Below are positions 35,120-49,056 of a stretch of DNA of 64,000 nt, one piece after another. The position numbers were made by a program, and so were the translations under genes. The stretch comes from Allodiplogaster sudhausi. Lineage: Eukaryota > Nematoda > Chromadorea > Rhabditida > Diplogasteridae. Positions within the stretch are counted from its first letter, which is position 1. Each line of letters opens with the position of its first letter. The stretch is taken from NCBI GenBank assembly GCA_945643635.1, contig CALZFC010000257.1, positions 1,307,501 to 1,371,500 on the forward strand, written 5' to 3'. The notes under the pieces are model-generated. The model had not been told where the DNA came from. It did no database searches and was given only the letters and a program-made list of their open reading frames with translations.

Positions 35120-35776
35120 AAATTATCTCTTATCAGAGAACATAATTTATTTGCATTATTTGAAAGCTTATAATTTTTTCATCTTTTTTCATTTTTATTA
35201 ATAATACACAGAATGCAAGTATGCCCTGGTTTTGTTAAACGTTTAGTGCCCAATTTTCAATGCAAACTTATTAGGAAGTATAGCTTTAGTGTAATAATGG
35301 CGGCTTTTATGACAAATTCGGTGGTATTCATCATTGCGAATGTGGGTTACGGTAGACGTACACTTTAAATATATGGTTGGCAAAGAAAAAAGGAAAAAAC
35401 GTGAGGCTGACAGCACAAAGGTAAATGACGGAAGGAGAAGGAGGATGAGCGAGATCCTCCTTTCCATAGCGAGGCCTCGAATCGGGCCTCAGTGATTTCT
35501 GATCAATGAACTCTGATCTTCCAGCTGCGATGAGTATTCAGGCCTGAAAGTTTGTGATATTCAGGTAGAAAAGACTGCTGTTGAAGCCGTTCAGAAGCAG
35601 AAGAGGTCTAGGTGACAAGAAGTTTTGTGCGCATTTTGAAACCTTATTTATCCGCCGAATATGTATGTATGTACATACATACATACTTGTGGAGACGCGA
35701 AGAAAAGGGACTTTATAATAGGATAACGAAAGATCACTGAAATGGAAGCAATTGAGTGGGCAAGAAAAGATGTATG

Positions 35777-35807
<31 letters not shown>

Positions 35808-37179
35808 TGAGAGAAAGAGAGAGAGAGAGCGAGAGAGAGAGCGAGAGAGAGTGGGAAGATAGCAAAGATAAAGAGATCGAAGGAGAGAGAGAGAGAGAGA
35901 GAGAGAGACAGAAAATTGACGTAATCAGGAGAAAGAACGATGTGTCCACTATGATGTACACATTATGTCAACATTATGCTGGCACAATTTGCTGCTGTGT
36001 CACGAAATCTTTTTAGCTGCCTAAAATAAGCAGGAGGAAGAAAAAAACATTCTCACTCGTTAAAAAAAATAGAAACCAAAAAAAAAACTCGTGGGCGTCG
36101 TACAACCAGTCGTTTTCCGCGCAAATTAACTCGATGAAGCTAAGCTTGGAAACAACTAATGCATCCCTGTATCCCCAGTTTTTTTTTATTTATATATATA
36201 TATATTTTTATTCAATTTTATTTCTCAGTTAAGCGACGCATGAGACATCAGTAGCATACGGAGATCCAGACTAAGGTTCTTTTCATCCTACAAAGACGTT
36301 GAGAAGGTCGATATTTGAGTTATCTACCACAAATGTCGTTGTGAAGCGTAAGAGGAGGGGGAGTGAAAATGGTGAGAGATGAGTAATGAAGAAGAGAGCG
36401 AGAGAAATAGAGTGATAAAGATGAGAGCGAGAGAAATATAATGATGATGAAGAGAGAGAGAGAGAGAGAGAGAGTGAGAAATATGGTAAAAATAGAGAAA
36501 CAAAGCAAAAAAAGAAATATAGTGTTAGGGGAATCTCGGAGAGAACATAAAAGGCAATTCGTTCGCTGCTCAAGTAGTAGTTTGTTATTATTTTAGTGAC
36601 AAAGCAAATAAATACTTTTTTTAAAGCTTTCTCTGTCTACACATTATATTTTAGTAAATGTAATATACATTCGCAGTTGTACTTAAGAGTAAATGAAATT
36701 TAAACGATATTATTGTTGTGTGAGGTCACATTGACAAGGCGATAAACAACTGCATTACTACATCCTTATGTTATGTAGCATGCTAGTATGTTTGTATATC
36801 ACTGCTATCGATAAAGGAAGATGAAAGGTAGAATAGGGAAATGTTGTTTTAAAAAAGTATTCGAAAAGTTCTCATTGATACATACATTGCTGTGTGTATT
36901 TACCTATATAAATCGGTATATATATTTCCATGAGAATTCAGTAATTTTGCCAGATATCAACTTCTACTCCAAAGAGGGCATACGATGTACCCTTCACCTC
37001 CAAAGAGGGCACGTGATACACCCCAACATGGAGTAGGAAGTGGGTGTGCGATCCTGTGCGTAAGTGTATGTGAAAATGGTGATAAATTGGGAGGAAAATT
37101 TTTTTCCTGAACTCTAGCGTTCGCTTAACGAGTCGGAAGGTTAGAGAGGGAAATGGAGACAGCGGGAGGGGAATGAACG

Positions 37180-37223
<44 letters not shown>

Positions 37224-37265
37224 GGAGAGAGGGAGGGGGAGAGAGCGGAATGAGATAAACAGACT

Positions 37266-37331
<66 letters not shown>

Positions 37332-38103
37332 CGGAAGTAAGAGGTTCAACCAGTAGCGGAAGTAGAAATGGAGGAGTGAGATAAACGTAAATAATATATG
37401 CATTGGAGATGAAGGCATTGACTATAATGATATCAGAGCAGAAATGTATATAAGTGATCGTTTAAGAACTAGAAATGTAGTGAAGTATGAAAGAGAAAGT
37501 AAGAGAGAGAGAAGAGAGAGGGGGAAAAAGAGAGAGAGAGATAGAGAGAGAGAAAGAGAAGAGAGAGAGAAGGAGAGTCTGAGAAGCCGGGTTAAAAGTA
37601 GCCGGAATCCTTCTTGATCTTTAAAGTAAATTTCCGGGACCAGTCCCTGATTGGGGAATAAATTCTGACCATGAATGGCGCGTCTATACAGAACTCCTCG
37701 ATTGAGAACACTAAGCAGAGAGGGGGCGGAGGGAAGCGAATAGAGAGACAGACAGAGCTAACAATAAGAGTGGAAGAGGAGCGTGGAAAGGACGAGAGAA
37801 GCGAGAGAATCAGAGCGAGAGAGAGAGCGAGTGCGAGTGAGCGAGAGAGAGAGAGAGCTAGCTAGTCAGAGAGATAGTGGAGAGAGAGAGAGAAAAGACA
37901 GAGGTAAACCAGGCAAGAAAATAAATGTCATCTTCTCACGCCCTCTCACTATTCTATTCTCTTTCTCATTCTTCGAATCCTTAATATTTTTCTGTCGCTA
38001 CTTCACTTCCGCTCGCTCTCTCTCTCTCTCTCATTCACCCACTCTCTTCCTCCCTTTCTCTCTCTCATTCTCTCACTATCTCACTATCTCACTCTCTCTC
38101 TCT

Positions 38104-38138
<35 letters not shown>

Positions 38139-38315
38139 CTCCACGTCACCAATATGCTGTGAAAGATATTTAAAAAATCTTTAGAAAGCTATTTAGATGC
38201 CACCGAGTTTCGGGCATGTTTTTGCGGAGAGAACTCATTGAAATGAGGTGGTTGTTGACGCGGTTGCCTAATTAGGCATGAATAAACATCTCCTAAAATT
38301 ATGCGCATATCTCTC

Positions 38316-38357
<42 letters not shown>

Positions 38358-38480
38358 CCTCTCTCTTCACACTCTCTCACTCTCTCTCCCTTTCTCTCTC
38401 TCTATCGCTTTCTTTCTTCTCCTCTCTACTCTCTCTCTCCCTCACTCTCTCGCTCTCTCTCTCTCTATCTCTCTCTCTCT

Positions 38481-38520
<40 letters not shown>

Positions 38521-38550
38521 CTTTCCCCATCTTCTCTACATATCCCTTTC
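35120..38550. other. spacer with (GA)n/(CT)n tracts
   Basis: Purine tracts at 35778-35915, 36370-36480, 37140-37330, 37490-37580 and 37740-37900; pyrimidine tracts at 38010-38140 and 38305-38530. ACAT/ATGT microsatellite at 35660-35690. No gene beyond the candidate exon ending at 38732. Confidence 0.5.
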
Positions 38551-38552
38551 AG

Positions 38553-38732
38553 AATTTGCACAGAGACACGGCCATTCCACCCCCTCGTGCCATCATAATT
38601 CATAATCTCCTAGAAAAATCACCAGGAGAAGCAGCAGCAGCCATAGCAGATATGTTTACGAAAGACACGTATGACGCTAAAAAAAATCGGATTACCTCCA
38701 CTTGGCGCGCATCCCGAAATCTGTGGAGCTAA
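38553..38732 (+). CDS. terminal exon of an unidentified gene
   Basis: An open segment of 59 residues plus stop follows the acceptor TTTCAG at 38547-38552 directly after a long (CT)n tract. It reads as ordinary protein (for example IPPPRAIIIHNLLEKSPGEA and ADMFTKDTYDAKKNRITST) and ends RNLWS. Phase 0 at the acceptor. AATAAA at 38917-38922 gives a plausible 3' UTR of about 190 nt. Upstream exons were not located with confidence; an ATG at 37671 (MNGASIQNSSIENTKQRGGG) is one possibility but runs into purine repeats. No family recognised. Confidence 0.45.
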   Translation, partial: NLHRDTAIPPPRAIIIHNLLEKSPGEAAAAIADMFTKDTYDAKKNRITSTWRASRNLWS

Positions 38733-38916
38733 TCCTTAAAAAAAGCGGCGTTCAAAGTCACAAGACAGAATGATGCCAGAAATTTATTGCAAGATATCAA
38801 AATATGGAGTATCTGTATACGGATTTGCCCGCACGCTGCAAATCGTTCAAATGATCGGCTTTTCTCATTTTGAAAGTACAACATCAGTGATTTTGCCGAA
38901 ACCTGTATAATTTCGA

Positions 38917-38922
38917 AATAAA
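38917..38922 (+). terminator. polyadenylation signal AATAAA
   Basis: Canonical hexamer about 190 nt after the stop at 38730-38732. It supports the terminal exon call there. Confidence 0.4.
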
Positions 38923-38929
38923 TGTTTTA

Positions 38930-40056
38930 TTGTCAACGGAATTCAAATGATACATTATGTTACTGAAAACCTGACAGAATCAAGAAACTATTCATTCACT
39001 TTCATTCACTTTGAAGGAAAATATGCATGAAAAACTTAACGATAATATACTCTTTCTGGCCGTACTGTACAACAGTGGCTTTTGCTCATTAAAATTGCGC
39101 TAAATTATTCTTTTAAAAAAATTGGCGAGGAAGTGTTCTTTGGGAAAGAAGTTTTCGTATGACGTTATAGCCTCGCTCGGAAAACTCCATAATTTTTTTT
39201 TGCGGAAGCCAACTTTTGAATTCTTGGAAGAGATAAATAAAGTACAGAATAAATAAAGTGCCAGACGTCTTCGGAGGCGTGAGAATGGTTTTATAATTTG
39301 GTTTTTTAAATCGCCGCCGGTATTCCTTTATGTAATACTTGATATACTTATTCACATGAATTAATCTTCTATTTCTGAAAGTTTCGCTTTAGTCGCTAAC
39401 TTGAATAGGAAAAAAAGTATGAATTTTTGATATGTACATATGAACATATCCCTCTTATGTATACATGCCTTAAAAGTGCATCATTCCATCTTTCTCGGTG
39501 AATAGGAGATATAAAGAATGGGATAAAAGTGATGTGAAAAGTAACAGAACAGGTAAATAAAAGGCGGATTTCAATGGAACATTTTATGTTCTGTTCTGAA
39601 GTCCAAAAGTTCGGAGAAATCTCGGGCTAAAATTGTTGGCGGAAACTGATTTGACAGTTTTCCCACAGACTACATCACATTTTCCAAAGGGCGCAAGTTA
39701 TTTTCGAGTTTTCGTTATTTTTTATTAGTAAGAAAACAAGATAAACTTTTACTTGTTAAAATTTTTCCGTTATTTCTTTTTCTTATTATAAATAACCCAG
39801 ACAAACTTCTTATTTGTCTTTAAAATTTGTGGCGGAAGATATGACGCCGAAAAAGAAAGGAGAAGCAGTTACAATGTTCATCGCATCACTTTGATCTCTC
39901 TCTCTCTCTCTCTCTTTCCGTTCTAGACGGAAATTCAATTAGTATTGCCAAGTACTTTTCCATATACATCTTAACTTACGTCTTGAACCATCTTTCTTCT
40001 TTTTTCGATATTCCGGCTACCGCTGCCGGAGGCAGGTGGCTGGAAGTGACAAGCTA

Positions 40057-40100
<44 letters not shown>

Positions 40101-40324
40101 TCTCCATCCCATTCTCTCTCCCTCGGTTCCTCTCTTTCTCTCTCTTTCTCTCTCACTCTCTCTTCCTCTCTCCCACTCACTCTCCCTCGCTTCCTCTCTT
40201 TCTCTCTCACTCTCTCTCTCTTCCTATCTCTCCCACTCACTCTCCCTCGCTTCCTCTCTTTCTCTTTCATTCTCTCTTCCACTCTCTCCCACTCACTCTC
40301 ACTCACTCTCCCTCTTCTCTTCTT

Positions 40325-40359
<35 letters not shown>

Positions 40360-41400
40360 TTCTCTCTCTCTATATCCCGTTGTCTCATTCCATCTTGTTC
40401 GAGACAGACACTTCCTCTTTATTCATAACTTGTCATCTTGGTCGCAGTCAGGTCAACGAGATTAAAACCAACATTAAGATGTTTTAAAATGCAATCGAGC
40501 CTTTTCTCTCTTCAAAAATAGAAAAAAAGGAAACCACAAATTCAAATTGTTATTCCGCTATTGTAATAATTAATGTTTATTTGTTCTTTTTTACGGTAAA
40601 AAGGAGCAATTCAGTTTCTCATGGCAATCCCTGGTTGGCTAAAAATTATCTTTGACCGTTCTCTTGAAAAACGATGAATCTGCCGTATCATAGATTTCAA
40701 TTAAGCACATATACATATCTTTGACGTAAAAGAGATCTTTCATGCCAAGCGAGACAGATACAGTACACCTCCTTCTAACCGGTAAATAATTCCCACTCGG
40801 CTGTGCTATACTCCTGCACTAAGTGCTAAGAGTAAGATTGCGGTTGTACATTAAGACACAATTTTCCGCAATACACCATGCTTCTCTCACAGAGAAGCAA
40901 AAAAGGATCCTTCAAGCTTTTCTTGGAAAAAAAAAGCAAGCCAATTTGTAAGGCAGTCTAACAGATTATCTGCCTTTTTGAAATCGGAAAAGGTAAGAGA
41001 ACTTTCAAAGAGCCATTTAATATGCTGTATATTGTGATGGCGTTCTTAATCTCTTATGCTGTACAGGGCTCTTTTTTCAATGTGCTACAGTAGTACTGAC
41101 TGTCTACGTCATGCGCTTTCAAGAAGGATCTCTCTGCAGCTGGATGAAGAAAGAAAATACAGATACTTCTACAGTAAGCCGGATATAATATGATAATATG
41201 GGTATGTTGACGAATTCAGGCTGATCGAGAGAGGAAACGAGAGAGAGAGAGATGTAGCGATAAAGGCAGAGAGAAAGGGAAATAAAGCGAGAGATCGATA
41301 GAGAGAGAGAAGGAAACAAAGCGAGAGAGAGATAGATATGTAGCGAGAGAGAGAGAGAGAAAGAGAAAGAGAAAGAGGGAGAGATAAAGCGAGAGAGAGA
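38930..41400. other. AT-rich spacer with one large (CT)n tract
   Basis: The 40060-40385 tract has an internal period (CCCACTCACTCTCCCTCGCT repeated). Outside it nothing could be supported. Confidence 0.5.
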
Positions 41401-41427
41401 GAGATAGAGAGAGAAAGATAATTATGC

Positions 41428-41521
41428 ACGTGACGTCAACAATCTCGCCTCCGTAGTCTCGTCTAGACTTGAGCTGCTTCTTCACCTTCTTCTTCTTCTT
41501 CTTGCTGTGGTCCCGTGCCAT
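41428..41521 (-). CDS. candidate first exon with Lys-rich start
   Basis: On the - strand ATG sits in a Kozak-like ACCATGG context and opens MARDHSKKKKKKVKKQLKSR then RDYGGEIVDVT before purine repeats. No certain donor (GTTGAC or GTCACG are possible). The lysine run is an AAG microsatellite. The 3' end overlaps a CACGTGACGTCA motif at 41427-41438. Unassigned. Confidence 0.25.
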
Positions 41522-41846
41522 GGTGGGGGGGGGGGAAGAGTCTCTGGCAAGGCACAGCCTCATTGTCTGAGGCGACTGAGCATGAGCAAGCACCTTCCAT
41601 TTTAGTTCGCGCGTACTTCAATGGAGGCATCAAAGATCTTTGATGACTGTACGGTTGTTGTGCGTTGAAGATTTAAGAGAGAGAGAAAGAGAGAGAAAGA
41701 GAGAGATTAATATAGAGAGAGGGAGTTGGACAGAAAGAGAGAGACAGAGAGAGAGACAGAGAGAGATGGACTGAGAGAGAAAGAGACAGAGAGAGAGAGA
41801 GAGATAAAGAGAGAACAGGAGAGGTAGATATAGAGAAAAAGAGATA

Positions 41847-42278
41847 CCGTATTTTCTCTATTAGTACCCCCGGGGGTTCTATTTTTCAATACCCCTGCGA
41901 GAGGGGGGCACTATTAGAGGGAGGGGTTCTACTGGAGGGAGGGGTTCTATTTTTCAATGTGAGACACTAATAGTTTGATAACAACATTTTCTTCTCAAAA
42001 AAGAAGGCTCGAATTCATAGGAATCATCAATGGAATATCTATTTTACCACATATTTTGAATGAATTTGTAATCAGTTCATTGGGGAGAGCATCCCATGCC
42101 TCCAGGATCCATTCGAAGTTCGTCTCGAGATGAGATATTAGGCTGTTAGGGGGGGGGCACTATTGGAGGGGGGGGGTTCTACTAGAGGGAGGGGTTCTAT
42201 TTTTCAATGGCTTTATCAGAGGGGGGTACTATTAGAGGGGGGTTCTAATAAAGGGGGGTATTAATAGAGAAAATACGG
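41847..42278. mobile_element. TA-flanked MITE
   Basis: A 432-bp element with a 17-bp perfect terminal inverted repeat CCGTATTTTCTCTATTA, extending with one mismatch into a run of C. TA duplications at 41845-41846 and 42279-42280 fit Tc1/mariner-type mobilisation. The interior holds repeated GGGGTTCTATTTTTCAAT blocks and no ORF. Confidence 0.7.
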
Positions 42279-42284
42279 TATGTA

Positions 42285-43155
42285 TGTAAATAAATCACGG
42301 AGGAGTTTTTGTAGGATTCTTTATGGTAAATCACATGAAGTTGAAAACAAATTAAATGCTATCGTAGGCACAACATATTGAAAAGGTCTAAACAGCAGTT
42401 CACAGTGCTTCCATCTGTTATTCTAAGTTATAAAAAAAGAACAGATAAAAACTACCTTAATACTGTTATTATTTGTATTATTATTATTAAATAATATAAT
42501 AGTCAAATAAATATGTAAATTTAACAATAAGAAAAGACAGGAGAAGGCGATTTTGTGGTTCGGAAAGAATGGGGTAGGGGGTGCGGTGTTTTTACGCAAA
42601 ATGAGATGTAAGCAGTACAATGCCGCGAAGGAGTTTCCTCACAATGGTTTCGCTTGAAAAGAAAAACCGGGCACATAGGAAATCGGCAATGAGTAAAAGT
42701 GAGAAGATGAAACAAACATTAACTTTAAGAAACATTACTATTATATCAATATTAGAATTCTCTATTTTGCTCCATCGTACAAATGTTTGAGTTAGATGTG
42801 TTAGCATCGAGTAATTGATGGCTCTGAACTATTAATAATTTGTGCATACGGCAATGAACAATTTGTCATACAAGAATATCCTATACATTTTTTTCAAGCA
42901 GAGCGAGGAACGAGCAATATTTAACGAACAAACGAAATTCGCTTGGAACTTAATGGCAAGAATTCAATATTCTATCTCTCTCTATCTCTTTTTTCTCCCT
43001 TTTTCCTCTCTCTCTCTCTCTGTCTCTCTCTCTTCCTCTCTCCCTCTCTGTCTCTATCCCTCTCTCCCTCTCTCTCTCTACTCTCTCTCTCACTCTCTCT
43101 CCCTCTCACCCTCCCTCTCTCTCTCCTTCTCTTTCTCTCTCTCTCTCTCTCTCTC
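42285..43155. other. 3' flank of the WR1/ShKT gene
   Basis: AT-rich DNA, then a (CT)n tract at 42975-43155 that runs right up to the stop codon at 43157. The 3' UTR on the - strand is therefore a purine repeat. No canonical AATAAA recognised. Confidence 0.4.
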
Positions 43156-43156
43156 A

Positions 43157-43720
43157 CTAGCAGTAGCCACAGGAGCGACCGCAGAACTTCATCTTTTGCT
43201 GCGTCGAGTAGATATCCGAGTCGCAGAAGCCCTCTGCCGCCCAGTCGACGCAGTCCGAACGGCGATCCGTGCAGAGTTCGGGACGGACGCCGACCTGGAG
43301 AGAGAGAGAGAGAGAGTTAGAGAGAGAGAAAGAGAGAGAGAGAGAGCGAGAGGGACAAAGGTAGAGTAAGAGAGAGAGGATTAAGCAGCGAGAGGGAGAG
43401 GGGAAGATAGCGAGAGAGAAAGAGCCGAGAAATACAGAGCGAAAGTGAGAGAGAAAGAAAGAGAGAGAGATGTAGCAATAGCGAAAATGTGATCGTGTTG
43501 AAATGGAGGGATGGGAGAGATATGTAGAAGGAAGACAAGTGACATCATACCTGGAAGATGTTGAGTCTGCCCCTCGGCAGACTTGGCAGCTTGGTGGTCG
43601 GAGGCGGCGGCGATGCGCGTGTCGTGGTGGTGGTCGGGAGGATGGTGACGACGCGACGGGGAAGAGGAGTCGTCTTACGGGCAGCCGAGACGGTCGCACG
43701 ACGTTGAGTGGCACGCTGGA

Positions 43721-43766
<46 letters not shown>

Positions 43767-44911
43767 AGAAGAGAGAAAGAAAGACAGATCGAGAGTGAGA
43801 GAGAGAGAGCGAGGGAGAGAGGAAGAGAGGAAGAGAGAGAGAGATAGAAATAGAAAGTGAATGTAGAGAACAAGGCCTATAAAACAACGGATTGAAAATA
43901 ATGCAAATTATATATACATTGTTATGCAGTGAAAACAACGGGTTTTTGAAAGAGCATGGTGCTCTTAAGAGGCATGTTTTTTTCTGCCAAAGAAAAAAAA
44001 CGGCATTGCATACTAAGAATCGATAGGCAAAGTGTTTGAAGAACAGAAATACAATCATAAAAATAATTAATAAGTAAACTCTGCAATTAAATTAAATATC
44101 TCAATCAGTGTGGTCACAAAAATAAATAAATAAACTTTGCAAGCAATTAAATTAAGTTATCTTACCACTGTGCTGACATTAAGGAAATAATTAAATTTTA
44201 GCAATAAAATTAATTAATTCACCAGTGTAGTCACAAAAAATAATTAATTAATTAAATAATTAATTAATTAATTAACTCTTACCAAAGTAGTCGTGCACTT
44301 GGCGCAGGTGCGCGGGCAGAACTTGGTCATAAAGTTGGTGTAGCCGTCAATCTCGCACAGTTGCGCCGAACACTTTGGCAGCACGTCCTCGCAGTTGATC
44401 TCGGGCGCAGCGGCGCCTAAAAGATTATTATTATTATTTTTAAATATTTTATTCATATGAAAAATGCAGCGGCGCCTAAAAGTTGTTTTCAAAATTTTGT
44501 TCTTAAATTAAATTTTTTAATGATAATTTATTAAATAAATATATATGTAGGTATACATATATATGTATATAATTTTATTTTCATTATTTAAATTGTCTAG
44601 ATAAAATGTGAATTAATTGTCTAATTTGAATAAGAAAAAAAAATTAATAACGAACAGCACGATCGCTGGAAGCATGAGTAGCCGTTCGGGCACAGGCTGC
44701 TCACGCATTCTGTGCATATTTTTTTAGCATTATTTTTTTATGTACAATTATTTTGTAAACTAAAAAAATTAATTATGTTTTGCTATCAAAAAGGGCTATT
44801 TTCAAAGTGCTTTATTAGTGTAGTCAATGATTTTTACATGCATGACTAACACAATTGTATTAGTAATAATTAATAATAAAAATTTCTATGATAGAATAAC
44901 CTCGATAATTC

Positions 44912-44942
<31 letters not shown>

Positions 44943-44962
44943 GCTCTCTTTCTCAATAACTC

Positions 44963-44997
<35 letters not shown>

Positions 44998-45060
44998 TTT
45001 TCTCAATTACTCTCTCTCTCTTTGTCAAGTACTCTCTCTCTCTCTCTCAATCTTCAATTA

Positions 45061-45110
<50 letters not shown>

Positions 45111-48100
45111 TTCTCATAAGCACACCGACTGACCTCCTATGGGATAACCGACCGGGCAGACGTTCTTGCCGCCTGCGGCCGATGCGCTGCTGGCGCCGGC
45201 GCCAACTGCGAGCGCGGCGACAGCGGACGCGGCCGCAGCCGCCGTGTCATCCTCGTCCTCCTCGCCGGCGACAGCTAAAAAAAAATACGGGAAAGAAAAA
45301 AGAATATACGTGAACGAGGTATGCGGACGCTCTATGAATGTATCGGTATACGACATCCATCTATGTACATATGTATGTTGAAGGGAAAAGAATCGTATTT
45401 TTACTATTTTTCTCTTCGCTTGTACACTTTTGCGCAAGGTTTTTGCTAACTAAACTTCTAAATTTAATTGAAGTTGAGATCAAAATAATAATTGACGTTT
45501 GAGAACCTCGGGATCAGAGCTTCCTTGGCCGATCTGTTGAGAACGGACACACAGTGAGCACCAAGCAGATGAGAACAGAGTGTGTGATAAGATTACCCCT
45601 GCTGATGACAGGTTGGGTATCGGATGAGAAGCGGGCGGAAAAGCCCATTTTTAGGTTTGTAACGGATGAAAACCGAGCGGGAAAACGCCTTGTTATGGTC
45701 TATTACGGATGAGAACCGAGAGCGAAAGTCCTCGTTTATGTCCACGAGCATGAGAACCGAGACAAATGATTATTTTACTTTAAAACAATTGTTTTTAAGT
45801 GTTGAATAAATTTTTTTTTTCTGAATCTTGCAAAATCTCCGCTAACATTGAATAAGTTCTCGGGAGCCTTCATTGTATAGGCGCTTTAGCGATGAAAACC
45901 ACAGGTGCTCATAGCTTGTAAAGTAATAGTTAAAAAATAAAAATTAAACTTGGATTTGTATTGTACTTATGTCTAACATAACAAGAATTCGTATTATTGC
46001 TGATAATGCTCAAATAAATTTATTCCAGTTATAGTAGACCTCCACGAAGGAAATCTCATTGTGAGAGGAGACGGCGGAGGTAGGAGCATGCCGCAGAAGG
46101 AAAAGAGAATGAGAGTGAAGGAGAGAGAGAAAGTGAGAAACAAGGACTTTATCGCTCGTATCTATAAGGTGAATATCGCTCGTATCTATAAGGTGAATAT
46201 CGCTCGTTTCGTATAAGGGGTGCACCTAAATACGAGAGTTTCCCACTCGGTTCTTATCCGGGACATACCTAAAAATGACATGTTCTGCTCGGTTCTCATC
46301 CGGCACATAGTTTGTCATCGATTTTGTTTTACCACGGTCTGTTCTCATCTGCTTGATTCTCATTGCCTGTCGGTTCTCATCAGACCGGCCATAGCTCTCT
46401 CATCCCTGCAGTTCTCAAACGGGCCTAGTGTCTTCTTGACAATAAAACTGGCAATAATTAACGTACGTCTCGCCGGCCTCTTCCTCTTGTTGGCATATCG
46501 TCTTGCACTTCCTCCTTTTCTTCTTGCTCCTCCTCCTCCTCTCCTCCCTCCGCCCACTCTCTTCTTGCCCTTTCTCCTTCCGCTCTCTCTTTCCTCGTCG
46601 TCCTCTTCTTCTTTCTCTCTCTCTTCCTCTTCGTCAGTCTCTCCTCCGCTCGCTCCGCCCTCTTCGCCCTCTTCATCTGGCACGAGATCTTCTTCGTCAA
46701 CGGTCAACTCGTCATCGCCAGGCTTCTGATAAAGAACAAAATCGTGATTGATTTCTCAAGAGAAATATTGACTTATTTAGGATAGATTGATGTTTGAGGA
46801 TAACTATTGGCTCTGATTCCTAGAAATGGCGTCAGTGACTTGACCTCGGACCACCGGAAGCAGAGGTGGTAGGCAATTGCCCCCCCCCCAAATTTTGGGC
46901 CGACTAGTCGGGCCTAATGTCATGGCTGGCCCGGCCCGAAGCATTTCCGGGACCTAAAAGTTTGGGGCCCGGCCCTTATTGTTAGGCCCCTTTGAGCTCG
47001 CTTTCCAAAAATTCGAGTAAAAAACGTCCGATCAGCTTCAGTGTATTTTGACATTCAGAATTTTTCATTCTCATGCTACGAACATTCGTTTTATAATGTT
47101 TTGAAGAAAACGTTTTAGAAAAAATAAACAAGTCGAGAAAGTTTTGCACCTAACAATGCCACCAGTCGTGGATCTGACTGGACGACATGTGTGCTTACTC
47201 TGGCAAAAAAGCGAACGGTCCAATTCCAAGCAAGGTAATGGTGAAATGGTGCAGAAAACTTGCAATGTTTCGCAGAAACGGTTCGTTAATGGTAGGATGA
47301 GTACGGGGCCATACCGGGCCAGGCCATTACCGGGCTCTGGCCGGAAGCCAAACAGACGGCAGTTACAAATATTAACGCGAAAAAAAGGTTAGGATCCCTT
47401 CTGATCCCCGGAACGCAGCGCAACAAGGGTTATCGATTTAAATATTTCTTACAATTAGTTATTAAACTAGCATCATCAATTGGACAAAATTCGCCATTGC
47501 ATGCGAATAAGCCGAATACAATGTTAAAATTTAAAAACGAGCAATAATCGGCAATTCGATATTGGAAATCGCTTATATAATGGTAACTATAAGAAGAACC
47601 ACCGGGTAGGGGGAGTAGAACGTCTTCACGCAGGGTTTACAACAAATTGAGTCCTGGGGCTGATATTACTCCCTTTTTTTCTAAAAGTTTAATTGTGTTT
47701 TGCTTTCATACTAGTCTATTTTTGAATAAAAGAAGAAAAAGTAAAAAAAAATCGAGTGTGCTTTTCACGCAGGAGTTTAACTTTTTCTTCTTTTATTAAA
47801 AAATATACTGTGAAATAAAATGTGCTTAAATATAAATATATATATATATATATATATAATGTGCTTTTCATCACTCACCTTTTTCTTCTTTGTCTTCTTC
47901 TTAATCGCCGCCTTCTCGTTGTCTTCTTCTTCTTCTTCGTTCTCCTCTTCGTCTGCGACCTCCTCTTCGTTCTCGTCCTCCTTCTCTTCATCCTCTTCAT
48001 CTTCAACTTCATCTGAATGAATGGAATTTATTACGCGGTATTAAGAGAATTAATACGCGTTACAAAGTAATACAATAGTAAATATTCCTATTACTACTTT

Positions 48101-49018
48101 CGAATATTACTTATTCTATCTTTCATAATAATTTTATCACATGTGTTAGGTTTTTCTTTTCCATGTTAAATTGATTGATTGGTTGATTGTATGCAAACAA
48201 AAAAAAAACAGAGAAATATACATATACTTTACGGCCGAACAAAATCTTCCTCACTTTCCTCTCTTTCTATATCTTCATCTGAATGAATGGAATTTATTGC
48301 GTGGTATTATAAAATTAATACGCTTGATAAAGGAATATTCCAACTTCAAAAAAAAATATCAGAGAAATATATATTGTACGTCCGAACACGAAATCTCTTT
48401 CTCACTTTCCTCACCTTCTTCTCCTTCTCCTTCTTCTCCTTCGTCCCCTTCTTCATCCTCTTCTTCTTCCACTTTCCTTCTCTTCTTGCTCTTCAACATC
48501 TTCGCCACTCGCTTGAGTCGCTTGCCTTCGTTCTCGTCTGAACGGACTAAGCGGAAATTTTTTTCTTAAATCTCTATCGATTTCAGTTTTCTTTTCTCCT
48601 TTTCTTTGTCTTCGAACAAATAAAAATGTGTCGATATATTTTTTTGATAGCTAAATTATAATAAGTATATATATATATATATATATTATATTTCAACACA
48701 ACAAGCTTTGTTGCAGTGCCGTACAAGAAAGTAAATTCACGTGAGTGGTAATAGGAAATTACGGACAAAACGACTAACTGCAGCAAGAGTTATTCTCGCA
48801 GTTGTAGCCGTCGGGGCAGACGCCTTTTAGGCACACTAAAAATGAGCTAGATTAATTATTCTCCTTTTTCATCTCTCTCTATATCTTTCTCTCTTTTTAT
48901 CGCTCTCTCTCTCTCTCTCTCTCCGACACTCTCTCTACTCTCTCCTTCTTTACTGTCTCTCCTTCTAATATTTCTCTTTCTTTCTATCTTTCTCTCTCAT
49001 TATCTCTCTCTCTTTCTT

Positions 49019-49056
<38 letters not shown>

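Noticed and set aside
43503..43847. + strand ORF over exon 12 of the WR1/ShKT gene
   Set aside because: Antisense shadow of a GC-rich exon extended by (GA)n repeats.
45134..45437. Read-through form of exon 9 ending GGQSVCL
   Set aside because: The GTCAGT donor at the same point joins exon 10 in phase and completes the WR1 module, so the read-through is an intron translation.
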